The notes beneath the pieces were generated by a model, which was given only the letters and a program-made list of their open reading frames with translations, was not told the origin of the DNA and searched no databases. From Ctenosaura bakeri (Eukaryota > Chordata > Lepidosauria > Squamata > Iguanidae), in contig CAOLHI010000248.1 of the NCBI GenBank assembly GCA_948474755.1, positions 682,001-746,000 on the forward strand: 64,000 bases of DNA, in the 5' to 3' direction. The position numbers were made by a program, and so were the translations under genes. Of this stretch, positions 33,870-45,227 are shown one piece after another; the stretch's first letter is position 1; each line of letters starts with the position of its first letter.

Positions 33870-36350
33870 GATGTGTCAATGCAAGTTCCATTTGTTGCAA
33901 GAGAATAAACAGCAAATTCAGATACAGGAGCTTTCATGTACTTGTCCAATTTTTTTTTAAATATCTTTTTTGATAAGAAACTGTCTTAGTGTTCATCATC
34001 TCACAGTATACAAGATAAATTTGGGAACAAATGGAAAAGTAACTTTTTTAATTATTCAACTTGTGATAAAAGGATAATAAACATTTCCATAATAATACAT
34101 TCACAATCCTTATATACAGCAAATAAAGCTTATCGTTTATTATTGGGTCCATACATACAATAATTAATTGACCATTTAATATTTATGGAGTAATACTCTT
34201 ATCTTAAATTCCCTTTGATCCTATAGAAATATTGTAGATTAACCAAGCCACACATGTGATTTAAGACCATTCACCCCTTGGAGCGGAAACAGAATTTACA
34301 TCCCCAAAATGTTGACTGTTGTTTAAAAATTCCATTGTGGAGCAGTTATTCCTGATTCATTTGGAAATATGTTTCTGGGCTTGTTGACAGGCCTGCAAAA
34401 CATAAGGGTCTATCTAATCAACTTTTACATCTGAATTAATAATTCAGTTTAACGCTCACATATGTAACACTCTCTTCTTCCTTAGTTTGCTTTGTAATGA
34501 AACCCATTTTTAATCACCCAGTCTCTGCAGCGAAACTTGGTAGCAGAAAAGTGAAGAAAAACAGCCCTTCCGAGGCTGCTGCTCTCTGTCTACATTGCTT
34601 CACGGTAAAACAACATCTGCAGAACTTGATAGTGTTTCTCTGGCTATATTCATGCTGTGAAAGACGTCTATTCCACAATGCCAGACCTCAAGCTGCTTTT
34701 TATTTTTAATGAAGCAGTTAAATTTGTGTTAATAAAAGAATCCAACCAGGCAAATTCTGGGGTCAAAATCAATAGTTATTCAGTGATTCCCCTTATTTTT
34801 GACTGAACCGATTGTCAGAAGTGACTCACAGTTGCACACAACCATCACATGTGGAAATGTGAAATAGGATGTCTGCAGTCCCTGCAACATTCAGCTGAGC
34901 ATGACCCCACAATATGCCCACGTTCTATGAGATATATCTACAACCTAAAATTAGTTCAACAACATTTCTTCCGATGTTAAAAATAAAAAAGAAGCAGAAT
35001 TTGTATATTCCATCGCCTTGAAAACCTAATGAGCACACACTATGCCATCAGTAAAGCTTGCCTCCTTAAAAACACAGATATATTATTCTTTAATGGGTAT
35101 TTAATTGTCCTATTATTCTCTCCATATGGTTCTTTTCCTTTGAGCTCAGCGTGAGAACTGATGTATTTTGGGATGCAAATTCGTATGAACTACATTGAGA
35201 AGTGAAAATGGAGGAATGATTGGTCAGGAATCAGAATAAGCAGGAACTTTAGCATTCCAACATGGCTTCATTACCTCTTTTTCTCCCATGGCTCAGAATG
35301 GTACTTGGTAGGCCTTTATTTTTCTTGGCAGGGTTCTTGTTTCTTGGTTCAAGGAACTTGCTCTCAGATCAGAAACATTTATTCTTTTGTTCTCTCAAGT
35401 GATAAAAGAATGGGGTAGCTGTTCATTGGCTTGAACTGAAATATATGGTTATTTCAAAGGCTATAGAGAGAGGAAAGTAGGCCACTCTTAACAGGGAATG
35501 CGAAGGTTTATTAAGGCGACTCCAGATACTGAGTAAAAGCCACCATACCCTTCATCTACATAGATAAATTTACACCGAGAGGCTTCAGGAGTATTTTTGA
35601 ACCCATGGAAGCTCCAGTGAACGTCAGAAGATAAAATATCCCATGCCTACAGGACTGGTTCTGTGTATGGAATGAAGTGAAGGGGTATTCCACAATACCT
35701 GGGCAACCAGAGCCAGAGGACACATGTTCACTTCTGGTGAATTTTTTGTTTTGTTTTGTGGCCACTGTAATAATTACCACTCTTAGTTAAAACTGAGTTA
35801 ACTTAGTTAAACTGACAAAAAGTGAACCTCCAAAAACTGGAAATGGGCATAATATCTGAAGAGAAGAAAGAAACAGTTGCTTTTGTTTATTTTCAGAAAG
35901 ATCCAGCATTGTTATTTGGGGTAGGGATGGAAAAATATTTGAAGATTCAAGGAAGTAACAACAACAGCAGCAAGAGGAAGAAGAAGGAGAAAGGAGCTTC
36001 TAAAGTGTCCAAAAAACCCCAACAATAACAAAAGCCTAATGAGGAGAATTCTCCTCAAGTCATTTTCTCATTTTTTCCAATTTTTTTCCTTGAATAGACT
36101 GAAGGACTGTCCCACCCTCCTAAATCAGGCTCACTTTTTTCTCATTTCCCCCATGGCAGGAGGGTAGAGGAAGACTGTGGGTTGTGTTCTGGGAACCAGC
36201 ACAATTTGACAACTTCGGCATCATATTGAACCAGCTGCCAGAACATGGGTAGTAAGCACAATCCTCCTCACTCATTTCCATCTCCATAACATCAGGAGAA
36301 GGGAGAGGAGCCGTTTGTGGGCTACTTCAGTCTCCCAGAGTAGGCCTAAA
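33870..36350. other. Intronic sequence without assigned repeats
   Basis: No transposon ends or exon signals were recognised. 34440-34740 is balanced in composition and free of repeat hallmarks, and is a candidate conserved non-coding segment only on that weak ground. Confidence 0.4.
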
Positions 36351-36354
36351 TAAC

Positions 36355-36562
36355 TAAAAAGACCAGCTCCTGTCTGATCTTAGGAGCAAAGCTGAGTCAG
36401 CCCTGGTTAGTACTTGGATGGGAGACCGCCAATGAAAACCAGGTGCTACATTTCAGAGAAAGGAACAGAGAAAACTATCTCTTGAGTATTCCTTGCCTAG
36501 AAAACCCTGTGAGATTCATGGCATCACAGTAAGTTGGCAGGCAACTTGATGGCACATATGCA
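36355..36562 (+). mobile_element. 5S rRNA-derived SINE (5S-Sauria type)
   Basis: The head carries 5S rRNA-like sequence from CCTGTCTGATCTTAGGAGCA through TAGTACTTGGATGGGAGAC (36408-36426), the A box/intermediate element/C box region of the 5S internal promoter. The body (AGTATTCCTTGCCTAGAAAA) and the 3' end (CAGGCAACTTGATGGCACA) match the tail region shared with Sauria SINEs. A second, minus-strand copy is at 47042-47428. A true 5S gene is excluded because only about 90 bases of the 5S-like part are present and they run into the SINE body. Confidence 0.8.
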
Positions 36563-36659
36563 TGCATAATCTCCCTGGCCCTTGTCTGCTTTTTCCTATC
36601 CTCTCTGTGTCACTTGGGGGATGGGAGCAGAGAAATGATTGGTCTTCACTTAAGTTCAC

Positions 36660-37582
36660 TTCTTTCCTGGGCCAGGTGCTGTCCAACATCTTCATCGGTG
36701 ACTGGGATGAAGGAATAGAGGGTATACTGATCAAATTTACAGGTGACACCAAATTGGGAGGGGTTGCTGATACCCCAGAGGACAGGATCAAATTTCAAAA
36801 TTATAAGCTAAAAAAATGAATTTCAACAGAGAAAAATGTAAGGTCCTGCACTTAGGCAGAAAAAATGGAATGCACAAATATAGGATGGGGAACATGTGGC
36901 TGGATAACAGTACACGTGAAAGGGATCTAGGAGTCTTGGTAGATCACAATCTGTACGTGAGTCAGCAGTGTGATGTGGCAGCCAGGAAAGCCAATACGAT
37001 TCTTGGTTGCATCAATAGGAGTATGGTCTAGATCGAGGGAGGTAATGGTTCCACTCTATTCTGCATTGGTTAGGCCTCATTTGGAATACTGTGTCCAGTT
37101 CTGGGCACTTCAATTCAAGAAGGATATTTAGAAGCTGGAGCGTGTCCAGAGGAGGGTGACCAAAATGGTAAAGGGTCTGGAAGCCATGCCTTATGAGGAG
37201 CGACTTAGAGAGCTGGGTATGTTTAGTCTACAGAAGAGAAGGTTAAGAGGGGACATGATAGCCATGTTTAAATATTTGAAGGGATGTCATGTCGAGGAGG
37301 GAGCGGGCTTGTTTTCCACTGCTCCAGAGACTAGGACAAGGAGCAATGGATTCAAGCTGCAGGAAAGGAAATTCCACTTGAACCTCAGGAATAACTTCCT
37401 GATGGTCAGAGCTGTCCGGCAGTGGAATATCTTGCCTTGGAATGTGATGGAGTCTCCTTCTTTGGAGGTTTTTAAGCAGAGGCTGGATGACCATCTGTTG
37501 GGAATGCTTTGATGTGTGTTCCTGCATGGCAGGGGGTTGGACTGGACAGCCCCTGTGGTCTCTTCCAACTCTATGGTTCTAA
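36660..37582 (+). pseudogene. CR1 LINE, RT end and C-terminal region
   Basis: The copy begins with RT sequence around GDTKLGGVADTPEDR (after the catalytic box), continues [41 protein letters not shown] (about 37055-37115), and the C-terminal domain GLEAMPYEERLRELGMFSLQ to LEVFKQRLDDHLLGML (stop near 37512). The 3' UTR ends TGGTCTCTTCCAACTCTATG plus a truncated ATTCT-type tail. The C-terminal 118 codons are open but upstream parts are shifted. The endonuclease is missing. Confidence 0.85.
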
Positions 37583-37591
37583 GTTCCCCCC

Positions 37592-37862
37592 ATCTTTCTG
37601 ATGTCATGCAGAGGGTGGACAGAGAGGAGCCAAGAGAAGATTGTGAAAGGCTATAACCCACCCAATTTTCACTCATCCCCCCCCCTTGATGCCATGTAGA
37701 GGATGGGCAGAGCTGAGAGAAGATTGTGGAAGGCTACAACCTACTCAACCTTCACTCATCTTCTCCTCACCCTCTTGATGTCATGTGGAAGGGTGTGCAT
37801 GAGTGATCTAAGAGAGGCTATAGCTTTCCTGATTTCCACTCAGCTTCCCTCCTCACTGCCCT
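37592..37862 (+). repeat. Minisatellite, three units of about 90 bp
   Basis: Each unit starts TGATGTCATGTAGAGG or close to it (37600, 37687, 37777), contains GAGAGAAGATTGTGGAAGGC-like and CAACCTTCACTCATC-like words, and ends in a C/T-rich stretch. Units 1 and 2 are most alike; unit 3 is shorter and more diverged. Confidence 0.7.
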
Positions 37863-37939
37863 GCCAAGGAAGACTTTCTACCCCTGTAAGACCTTTTCAG
37901 AAACTGCACAGTTTTCAAAGACATCTGGCAGCAGGGAGA

Positions 37940-38450
37940 AAATTGATTAAATTATTTGTTCTGCCCTATGGGAATGAATAATTTAACACAGCATATCCCT
38001 GTTGTGGGTGATTTTATACTCCAGTAACAAAACAATCTCTGCTGAGGGGTCTTTTTTATGCTAACCACTCTAGAGGCAACCAGAGTATGGCATCTAAATG
38101 CTACAGTAGTCGTTAAAAGCAAACTGGTGTATTTTCTGCTGGTTTTCTTATTTACTGCCCTACTGCAGAGGTAATGGGGTGTATTTTATGGTTTATTCTG
38201 TCAGTTGGTTCCAGTGTATATTAGGCCTTCAATAGCAGAACCTCTGCCAGTTTTAAGCTGCTGGAAAAAAAATTATTCAACTATATTTTCTCCAGATGGA
38301 ATTATGGCTCAACTAGTGTTGTCATCATATTGTAACCAGGCTAAGCTTCCTGTGGTGTACCAGGCAGCCTGCTCAGCTAAATGTCTCCATTCAGAGTAAA
38401 TGAAGACTTAATGTTGCAGCATCAACACACTTTTATTTCATATTTTCCTG
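37940..38450. other. Unique intronic sequence
   Basis: Nothing recognised between the minisatellite and the SINE. Confidence 0.4.
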
Positions 38451-38451
38451 G

Positions 38452-38690
38452 TTGTTGTTGCTGCCGCCGTTGTTGTTGCAGCTGCTGCTGCTGTTGGATG
38501 TGCCTTCAAGTCATTTCTGACTTTGGTTAGGCGACTCTAAGGCAAACCTATCATTAGATTTTTGCAGCTGAGTGTGTGTAACATGCCCAAGGGTCACCTA
38601 ATGGGTTTCTAAGGCCAAGTGGGGAATCAAATCCTGGTCTCCAGGGTCATAGTCCAATGCTCAGACCACTCCACCACACTTATTGCCAGA
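38452..38690 (-). mobile_element. Sauria-type SINE (minus strand) with mixed GTT/GCT tail
   Basis: The tail, read on the plus strand, is a compound GTTGTTGCTGCCGCCG and GCTGCTGCTGCTGTT tract. Then GTGCCTTCAAGTCATTTCTG and the body CATGCCCAAGGGTCACC follow, and the head appears as TGGTCTCCAGGGTCATAGTCC. The tail has drifted from CAA to CAG/CGG units on the element strand. Confidence 0.75.
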
Positions 38691-38699
38691 ATGGACATT

Positions 38700-39685
38700 T
38701 ACTATTGAAATCAGCCAGCTGTTCATCAGAGGTTAGGTCTATCTGTGATAATTACTACACTCAGAGGTGCTCAACAAACATTGTACACATTTTCTGAAAG
38801 GCAGCATGCTATCAGTCATCCTAGGCATTTCTCTTATTTCCTTGTTGAATCTTTGTGAGTGTATAAAACCACTGTCCATCATTGCTCTGAAACAGCTAAG
38901 GACTGAGACTGGGTGCCATAGTTCCTCCAAGCCTTCATGTCATCCATGATACATATCTGTCTGGAGCAGTGGGCCACTATATGCTTCCAGGTTAGTGATG
39001 TCAAAGAGCTTCTCCTCAATGACTTAGGTACAAATGACCTGAATACATGGCAGGGCTGTCTTCTTGCTTCATAGAGCACCACCTGCTCCATGGTATACAG
39101 TCTGTAGATACTTGCACCAGGTCATTCTATCCTTGACTCTCTTGCCCACAGTATCTCCACTTGGTACTTTCTGGAGAGAATAAACTGAACAGAATTTACT
39201 ACCCACCCACTTATAAAAGGAGTTGTTTCTCACACAAATACTCTCACCTGCTTCTTTCCAGTGTATTTCACTCACCAAATGCCATGCAATTTTTTTTTTG
39301 TCCCAAATACATTGCAATGTAGGGGACCAAAATAATAAACAAAAAAACATAACAAAAATTGGCACTCTCTGTCCCAGATTTTTTTTTTGGTCCACAAAAA
39401 TAAAATACTAATGGTAGGTAGCTGGAATTTGGAGAACTTGGTAAAAACTCTTATGGTGATATTGTCATAAAATGCTTATTATTTTTAATATAGTTAGTAT
39501 AGTGTCTGCAGCAATGACTCCAATGTGCTTTCTGGTATGATGAAGATTAAGGCAGTGATCCTGTACTTGTGTGCAGGAGAATAGGTACCTTTGAATTCTG
39601 TGGGGTTTACTTCCAAACGGACAGAATGCACTACTACTTAAATACTACTTAAAGCCACTCATATATACATCACTTTAAGGTAGTA
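38700..39685. other. Intronic sequence, nothing recognised
   Basis: There are no clear repeats beyond short A/T runs at 39292-39301 and 39380-39388 and a TAG/TAA trinucleotide patch at 39678-39710 that may be the tail of the adjacent L2. Confidence 0.4.
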
Positions 39686-39689
39686 GTAA

Positions 39690-39937
39690 TAGTAATAGTA
39701 GTAGTAGTTGTTATGATTACTTTCATTTTAAAACAATACAGATTAAAATTAAACATATGCTTCAAAATATACATGTAAAATTTATTTTAAAAACAATTAA
39801 ACAGTTTATAAAGTTAAAAATGTTAACTATTAAAAACATTAAAATTCATTAGGAGATTACATACAGGCCTTAAAAACAGCACTGCACAGCATTAAAAGCC
39901 CACCCCAGTCAGTTTCTAAAGCCTGGTAGCTTTAAAT
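39690..39937 (-). repeat. L2-type LINE 3' UTR, host of the SPIN-like element
   Basis: The reverse complement reads GGGCTTTTAATGCTGTGCAG and AAACTGTTTAATTGTTTTT, closely matching the 3' UTR of the L2 copy at 29340-29480. It ends in a TAG/TAA-rich tail at about 39680-39710. The SPIN-like element interrupts its upstream side. Confidence 0.65.
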
Positions 39938-40240
39938 CAGTGGTTCTCAACCTTCCTAATGCCGCGACCCCTTAATACAGTTCCTCATGTTGTGGTGACC
40001 CCCAACCATAAAATTATTTTCGTTATTTATTTATTTATTTATTTATTAATTAATTAGTTAGTTATTTCCAACATCGAATAGATTGGAAACACTGCCCTAA
40101 ATCACTGCTCTGGATAGACTTCTAATGCCTAAAAACTGGTAACCCTCCAGTATATGTATTTTCCAATGGTCTTAGGTGACCCCTGTGAAAGGGTCATTCG
40201 ACCCCCAAAGGGGTCGCGACCCACAGGTTGAGAACCGCTG
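39938..40240. mobile_element. SPIN-like non-autonomous hAT transposon with 8-bp duplication
   Basis: The left end reads CAGTGGTTCTCAACCTTCCT and continues with GCCGCGACCCCTTAATACAG. The right end's reverse complement reads CAGCGGTTCTCAACCTGTGG. These are the termini of SPIN-family hAT elements. CTTTAAAT occurs immediately before (39930-39937) and after (40241-40248), a perfect 8-bp duplication as hAT transposases make. The element is 303 bp with no coding capacity. A TTAT/TTAA tetranucleotide tract at about 40023-40064 occupies the middle. Confidence 0.92.
40023..40064 (+). repeat. TTTA/TTAA tetranucleotide tract inside the SPIN-like element
   Basis: A run of TTATTTAT units grades into TTAATTAG units. 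It lies within the transposon, not at its edge. Confidence 0.8.
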
Positions 40241-40249
40241 CTTTAAATT

Positions 40250-41020
40250 AAATGTGATAATTGTACAAACACACACACACATACACAAAACAACATGTTT
40301 GACAATCCAGCTAATATTTAGAATTATTCTTGTGAACCTTTTTTTTATGAGTGTATTTATCTAAGAAACAATGAGCTTTGGAATTCCCCAAAGAGTTTTA
40401 AATCTTCCTATAGGGCCAAAGGGTCTGACACAAGTTTAGCATCTCATTTATTGAAACCCATGAGAAAGAATCGTGTTCAAGCTGAGAAGCCATGTTCAAA
40501 TTATAAGAATTGGTGTCACAACAAATAAATTTATTGTGAATTAATTCTTTGCTTTGCTCTGTTCTTTGATGACAATAAAGGAAGAAGAAACTGAATATCC
40601 CTTCTCTTTAACATTTTCCCTGTTTGTAGCTTGTGTTCTCTGCATTATATCTCTTTGTGGCATACTTGTAGCTCTGAACTGACACTGCATGTTGCTATGA
40701 AAGGTATAATACCTCTTCTTTGCCATATGCTTTTCTCAGGTCTAATACTCTGTGTTTGCCTGGAAAAGCTTTCTTGTGGTATATTTATTTTTTCAAAGGC
40801 ATGATGTGGATATGGCAACTAAAACTGCCAATACTGAGCCTTTGTATAAATCCATGGTATAGCCATATTTGAAGTATGGTATGATTCTGGTTTCTCAGTC
40901 TAAGAGAAGTATGCTGTAGAGCTGGACATAATGTGAGGAAAAGCCAACCAACATGGTGAAAGAGTTAGGGCATCTTTCTGTGCTGAAGCATTTAATGGGG
41001 AGAGTACTTTAGAAAAAAGA
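40250..41020. other. Intronic sequence with a short CA repeat
   Basis: A CA-rich tract at 40268-40285 is the only repeat seen. Confidence 0.4.
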
Positions 41021-41064
41021 TTATCTATCTATCTGTCTGTCTATCTATCTACCTATCAATCTGA
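41021..41064 (+). repeat. TCTA/TCTG tetranucleotide microsatellite
   Basis: Units of ATCT with interspersed GTCT and CATC variants run from 41021 to 41064. Confidence 0.8.
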
Positions 41065-41235
41065 TTATTTTCTAAAATATTCATATCTTGTCCTATAGCA
41101 TTGGATGTCAGGTGGGGGAAAAACAAAATCAATATAAGCAATTGAAAACAATTTAAGATGTGGTGCAGTAACAATATTAGCATAGTTTTGTATATTTTCT
41201 TGGAGGCATTTTTTTGGCCATGAATAGAACCGTAT

Positions 41236-41429
41236 AGAGCCAGCATGATGAGTGATTTGAGCACTGGACTATGACCCTGGAGACCAATGTTCTCAACTTA
41301 TATGTGAACATTGTTTGCCCATGGAAATCCACTGGTTGACCTTGAGCATGTCATATACTCTCAGCCCCAGAAAACCCCATGATAAGTTTGTCTTAGGGTC
41401 CCCATAAGTTGGAAGCATCTTGAAGGCAC

Positions 41430-41465
<36 letters not shown>
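41236..41465 (+). mobile_element. Sauria-type SINE, full length
   Basis: The head GAGCCAGCATGATGAGTGAT is followed by GCACTGGACTATGACCCTGG, the body ATCCACTGGTTGACCTTGAG, and the 3' end CATAAGTTGGAAGCATCTTG with a long CAA tail (about 41430-41465). Confidence 0.85.
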
Positions 41466-41689
41466 GTATAACATAAACAGTTGGTCACTCAGAAGATTTC
41501 TTACTTTCTGATAGCATCTCCTATCCTTATATGGATATCTTTTCCTTTTAAGCAGAATTTACCTGTGCAACAAAGCAATTCTGGGGCAGGACATGGTTGA
41601 GATGAGGTACTTCTTCCCGCCTTGGACCTCAGGTCACCAGTAACTGTAACTGTCTTGCAAATTCTGTTTCATGCTTTGCTCTTGCCTGT

Positions 41690-41980
41690 TTCAGGTCCCC
41701 TCAGACCTATCTTCCGACAGGCCTATCCAGCCTAGTTTTAACTATACTTTAATTGTACTTTTACTTGTATCTTATCTATATTTGTATTTTAATTGAGGTT
41801 TTCACTATGATATATTTTTATTATAAGATGTTTATATTTTAAATGGTTTGTGTTTTTAGTGTGTTTTAGCTTATAATTTGTTTTTAAGCGTATCTATATT
41901 GCATCCTGCCTCCGGCCTTGGGGAGAGGAGGGTAACAAATGAGTATTATCATCGTCGTCGTCGCCATCATGATCATTAAA
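41690..41980 (+). repeat. L2-type LINE 3' end with ATC-type tail
   Basis: CTTCCGACAGGCCTATCCAG matches the stop-codon region of the L2 at 23450-23475, and GGGGAGAGGAGGGTAACAAA is its 3' core. The tail is a CATCGTC/ATCATGATC trinucleotide stretch at 41940-41980, decayed from the ATG-type tail of this subfamily. Confidence 0.75.
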
Positions 41981-41999
41981 TAGCTCCTTTTTCCTCACT

Positions 42000-43070
42000 T
42001 CACTTGATTGCCTAGATTTATAAAAGATCCATTGAGTACAGTACAGTGCCTTTTGATTTTTAGGCACCTTTAGTTTTAAAGCACCTCTACTTTTATTCAT
42101 ATCTTTGATTACTCCAATTGGCAATTCAGACATCATACTCAGTCAAGGTTTACTTTGACTGTAGCTGGAAAAGCAAATCATGATTTGAACTTCTGAACAT
42201 ATAGGAAACCATGATTACAGGTGTCTGTTGTCATTTTCCCTCTTCTAAGCAAACCTATTTTTATAGGGGTTTTGGTTATTAGAGCAAAGTGCCAGCAAAA
42301 TACTGGTTTGTCAATTTAGATGTCAAAGTGTATTGGGTTTAGTGCAAAGCCCACTTCAAGCCAAGATTTGTCAAACCATAGTTAACCTTTCTTAAACTCA
42401 ATTGGCAGGATGTCTCAACTGAGCCTATGTTTATAGAGCATCCTAATATTGGTGTGTGTGTGTTTTAAGTGGAAGTCACTTCATAACCATAATATGTCAT
42501 GGGATTTTGAGGGACAGAATGGCTTCCTGGAGAATAGCCTGCTTTCTTGAATCATTTTTTCCAGGTGAGAGCATTCTCACATACTCATCTGATACTTTCC
42601 CACAATTAATGCCTAAGCCTGATGATGCAGTTTTAGAGAGATGTATCAGTTCAGGAATCAATTCAGCTGCTTCATGTGTTCCAAGAAAAAGTGTCTGCAT
42701 ATGTATGCCCTTGGGAGGCAGAGATATCGATTTTATGACATAGTAGCAGTTTCTGTAGTACTGAAACTGCAAAAGATTATGTTGAAAGTGGGCTTGATTT
42801 GACTTATAGCAGGGTTAGTGTTACTGAAATCTTCTGCCACCTTGCAGAAAATGTCAGCTCTGACTTCTGTTTACAGTTCTGTTCTCACTCATTTAAGAAC
42901 TATAAGAAAGTCATGAAAGCTAAAATGTTCCATAATGGAGCCAGAAAAAAAAACAAAAAAAAAGACTCCACTTATATGTGAATACTTAGTTTATTTCAAT
43001 ACTATGTTCATTCTTCAGTAGTGATGATTAATCCCAAGTAAATTAAACATACCAGCTTGCTCTCTTATAG
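42000..43070. other. Intronic sequence, nothing recognised
   Basis: Overlapping open frames on both strands at 42456-42772 have no family resemblance or splice support and look accidental. Confidence 0.4.
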
Positions 43071-43480
43071 AATCATAGAGTCAGAAGGGACCTCATTGGC
43101 CATCAAGTTCTTCTCCTGGTCAGTGCAGGAGCATCACCAGGAAGCAGCTGTCCAGACTCTTTTTGAAGACATCCAGAGAAAGAGACTCTAGGTAATTGGT
43201 TTCATTGTCAAACTGCTCCTACCATCAACGAGTTCCTTCTTATGTTCAACTGAGTCTTCCCTCCTGTAGCTTAAAATCATTAGACGTGGTCTTACCTCTG
43301 AGGCAGCAGAGAACAAAATTGCACCTTCCTCTCTGTGACAGCCCTTTAGATATTTAAAGAGTGCAATCACATCGCCCTCAGTATTCTCTTCACCAGGCTG
43401 AACATGCCCAAGCCCCTTAGCCTTTCCTCACCGTTTTTGTTCTCCACATCTCTTATCATCTCTGTTGTCCTTCTAGATAT
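43071..43480 (-). repeat. CR1 LINE 3' region (minus strand)
   Basis: It begins with the reverse of the CR1 3' end (AGAATCATAGAGTCAGAAGG) and goes on into the C-terminal coding region (minus-strand MIALFKYLKGCHREEGAILF at 43370-43311). The subfamily differs from the copies at 37 and 58 kb. Stops are present. Confidence 0.8.
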
Positions 43481-43499
43481 CCTACTTTGAGCTAAACAC

Positions 43500-45225
43500 A
43501 TTGATGGCAAATAAATGAATAGTAAAATAGGAACAGAATATTGAATGCACAGCTTTTAGATAGTTTTGTCTTTTACACAGTACCAGAAAATAAAACACCT
43601 GCCAGTAAGAAATACACAAGAAGAGCACCTGTAGATTATCTGTTGTTCTAGCATACTTTCCCCCACATTCACCTGCTCTTGTGTCATCTGTTCATGAGTC
43701 ATCAGGTGCAATCTGGCTCCTTAGAGACTGCCTTTTCTCATGGGGGCTTCCTTGTACACTGAAGTCAGGCAAAGCTCTGTACTTCCATATCTGAAATCTG
43801 GTTGGCTTGTACAAAAGGTTGTAAGTTTTCACTGTAGACGCACAGCCTCTGAAATTTCCTCCTTGGGGGATCTTAATAGGCCCATTCCACACTGTTCTTT
43901 AGAAGAACAGGAAACTTCTTCCTTTTTGATAGATTTTCAGGGGCATCAGTTGAGAAGTTCTGTTTTTGTGTTTTTGTCTTTTAACCTAGAAATGGGATAT
44001 ATTGTCCTGCTGTTTTGAACTGGCTGATTCAATTATTTTAGTTGGTCTTCTGGTTCATGTTATGCTTAGTTACTGCTGTTTCAAGTAATGTGATTATATA
44101 TCTTGGATGCTCAGCTGAGCTGTTTGGCAGGGAAAACTTCGGGGGTTTTTTCTTCCCCCCCCCCAAAATACTATTTGATAGGTGAGGGAAGCAGCTTCCT
44201 GCAACTGTTGATTCCATAGACACTCCATGTAGTAAATAGCTTGCTTTTTCTCTTGCTCTGGTACATAGTAGCTCATCATTGACATTTTGAGGAGCCTAAA
44301 GCATTATGGGGAGGAAAATTAATTGGGTTTGACAAACCACAGCTATCCCTTGGGTATCTATGAGTGCAACATTTATTAAAGTCAGGCATAGGAAATAATG
44401 TTTAAAAAGCTCCACCACTCATTCACCTTTTTTACAGCTGTAAAAAACAAAAGAGTGAGACGACAAGAGTACCTTTTAACCTCACTGAGATCTCTACCAA
44501 GACATTTGGCTTCCACTTCGGCGATAACCTTTTAAGAGAGTCGTTCGCTGGACGGGTCTGATAAACCCATTATTGATATTGATGTGCTACCTAAAAAGAT
44601 GAAACAAAATGCATTTTTAGCCTTGTTAGTAAGCTTTGTTTTTGGTGCAGTCTTCAATTAGCAAAGACTTTGCTAATCAAATGAGGAGGGAGAGACAAAG
44701 AGGTTCCCTGGCTGCTGCTGCTTCTGCTGCTGCTGCTTCTTTTAATGTCATAACATTTTTTGTATGCACACATAGTAGGAATTCAAGCTGTGCTTCAATT
44801 TTACATCCATTTTGAAATGTGGTTTCAAACAAGGCAGCAAATACCTTATTGCCACTATAACTCATCTGCAGAGCACTTATAATTTGGAAAGTGCTTTACA
44901 GTCTTGTATCTTCTTGTTCTCCTGAAATCCCGTAAAATAAACTCTTGCCATCCTACTCCAGGAAAGGACTGATATACAAAGGGAGTCTGCATTTGCATAA
45001 AGATTATCTTCTTGAATCAAGAGTCACTGCTTCAGACTAGATCCAGTAACCATACAGCCAGATAAACATTTTTGGGACTATGCATTCAGACATAATAAAT
45101 TTGTATGCACTATATGTGTATAAATAGATGCACCTCTTCCCATTGCAATGGAAGGCAATCAAGAGTATCTTTGGCAGCATGTGTTTCCTCACAGTCAACT
45201 ATTATCAGGCTATGGGGCCATTTTT
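43500..45225. other. Intronic sequence with a CTG tract and a short perfect palindrome
   Basis: 44709-44738 is a GCTGCTGCTGCTTCTGCTGC-type imperfect CTG tract. 44657-44677 is a 21-bp palindrome with 10-base arms (ATTAGCAAAG, A, CTTTGCTAAT). The stretch 44420-44690 has no repeat hallmark. A TIR-like GGCCCATTCCACACTG at 43879 has no partner. Confidence 0.5.
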
Positions 45226-45227
45226 TT

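Noticed and set aside
36363..36450. A 5S rRNA gene
   Set aside because: Only about 90 bases of 5S-like sequence are present, several positions differ, and it continues into a SINE body instead of a terminator.
42456..42772. Overlapping open frames of about 95 and 91 codons on opposite strands
   Set aside because: No domain resemblance, no splice signals with coding support, and two-strand openness is expected by chance in such sequence.
43879..43900. TIR-like GGCCCATTCCACACTG as a fifth palindromic MITE
   Set aside because: No inverted partner and no family core follow it.
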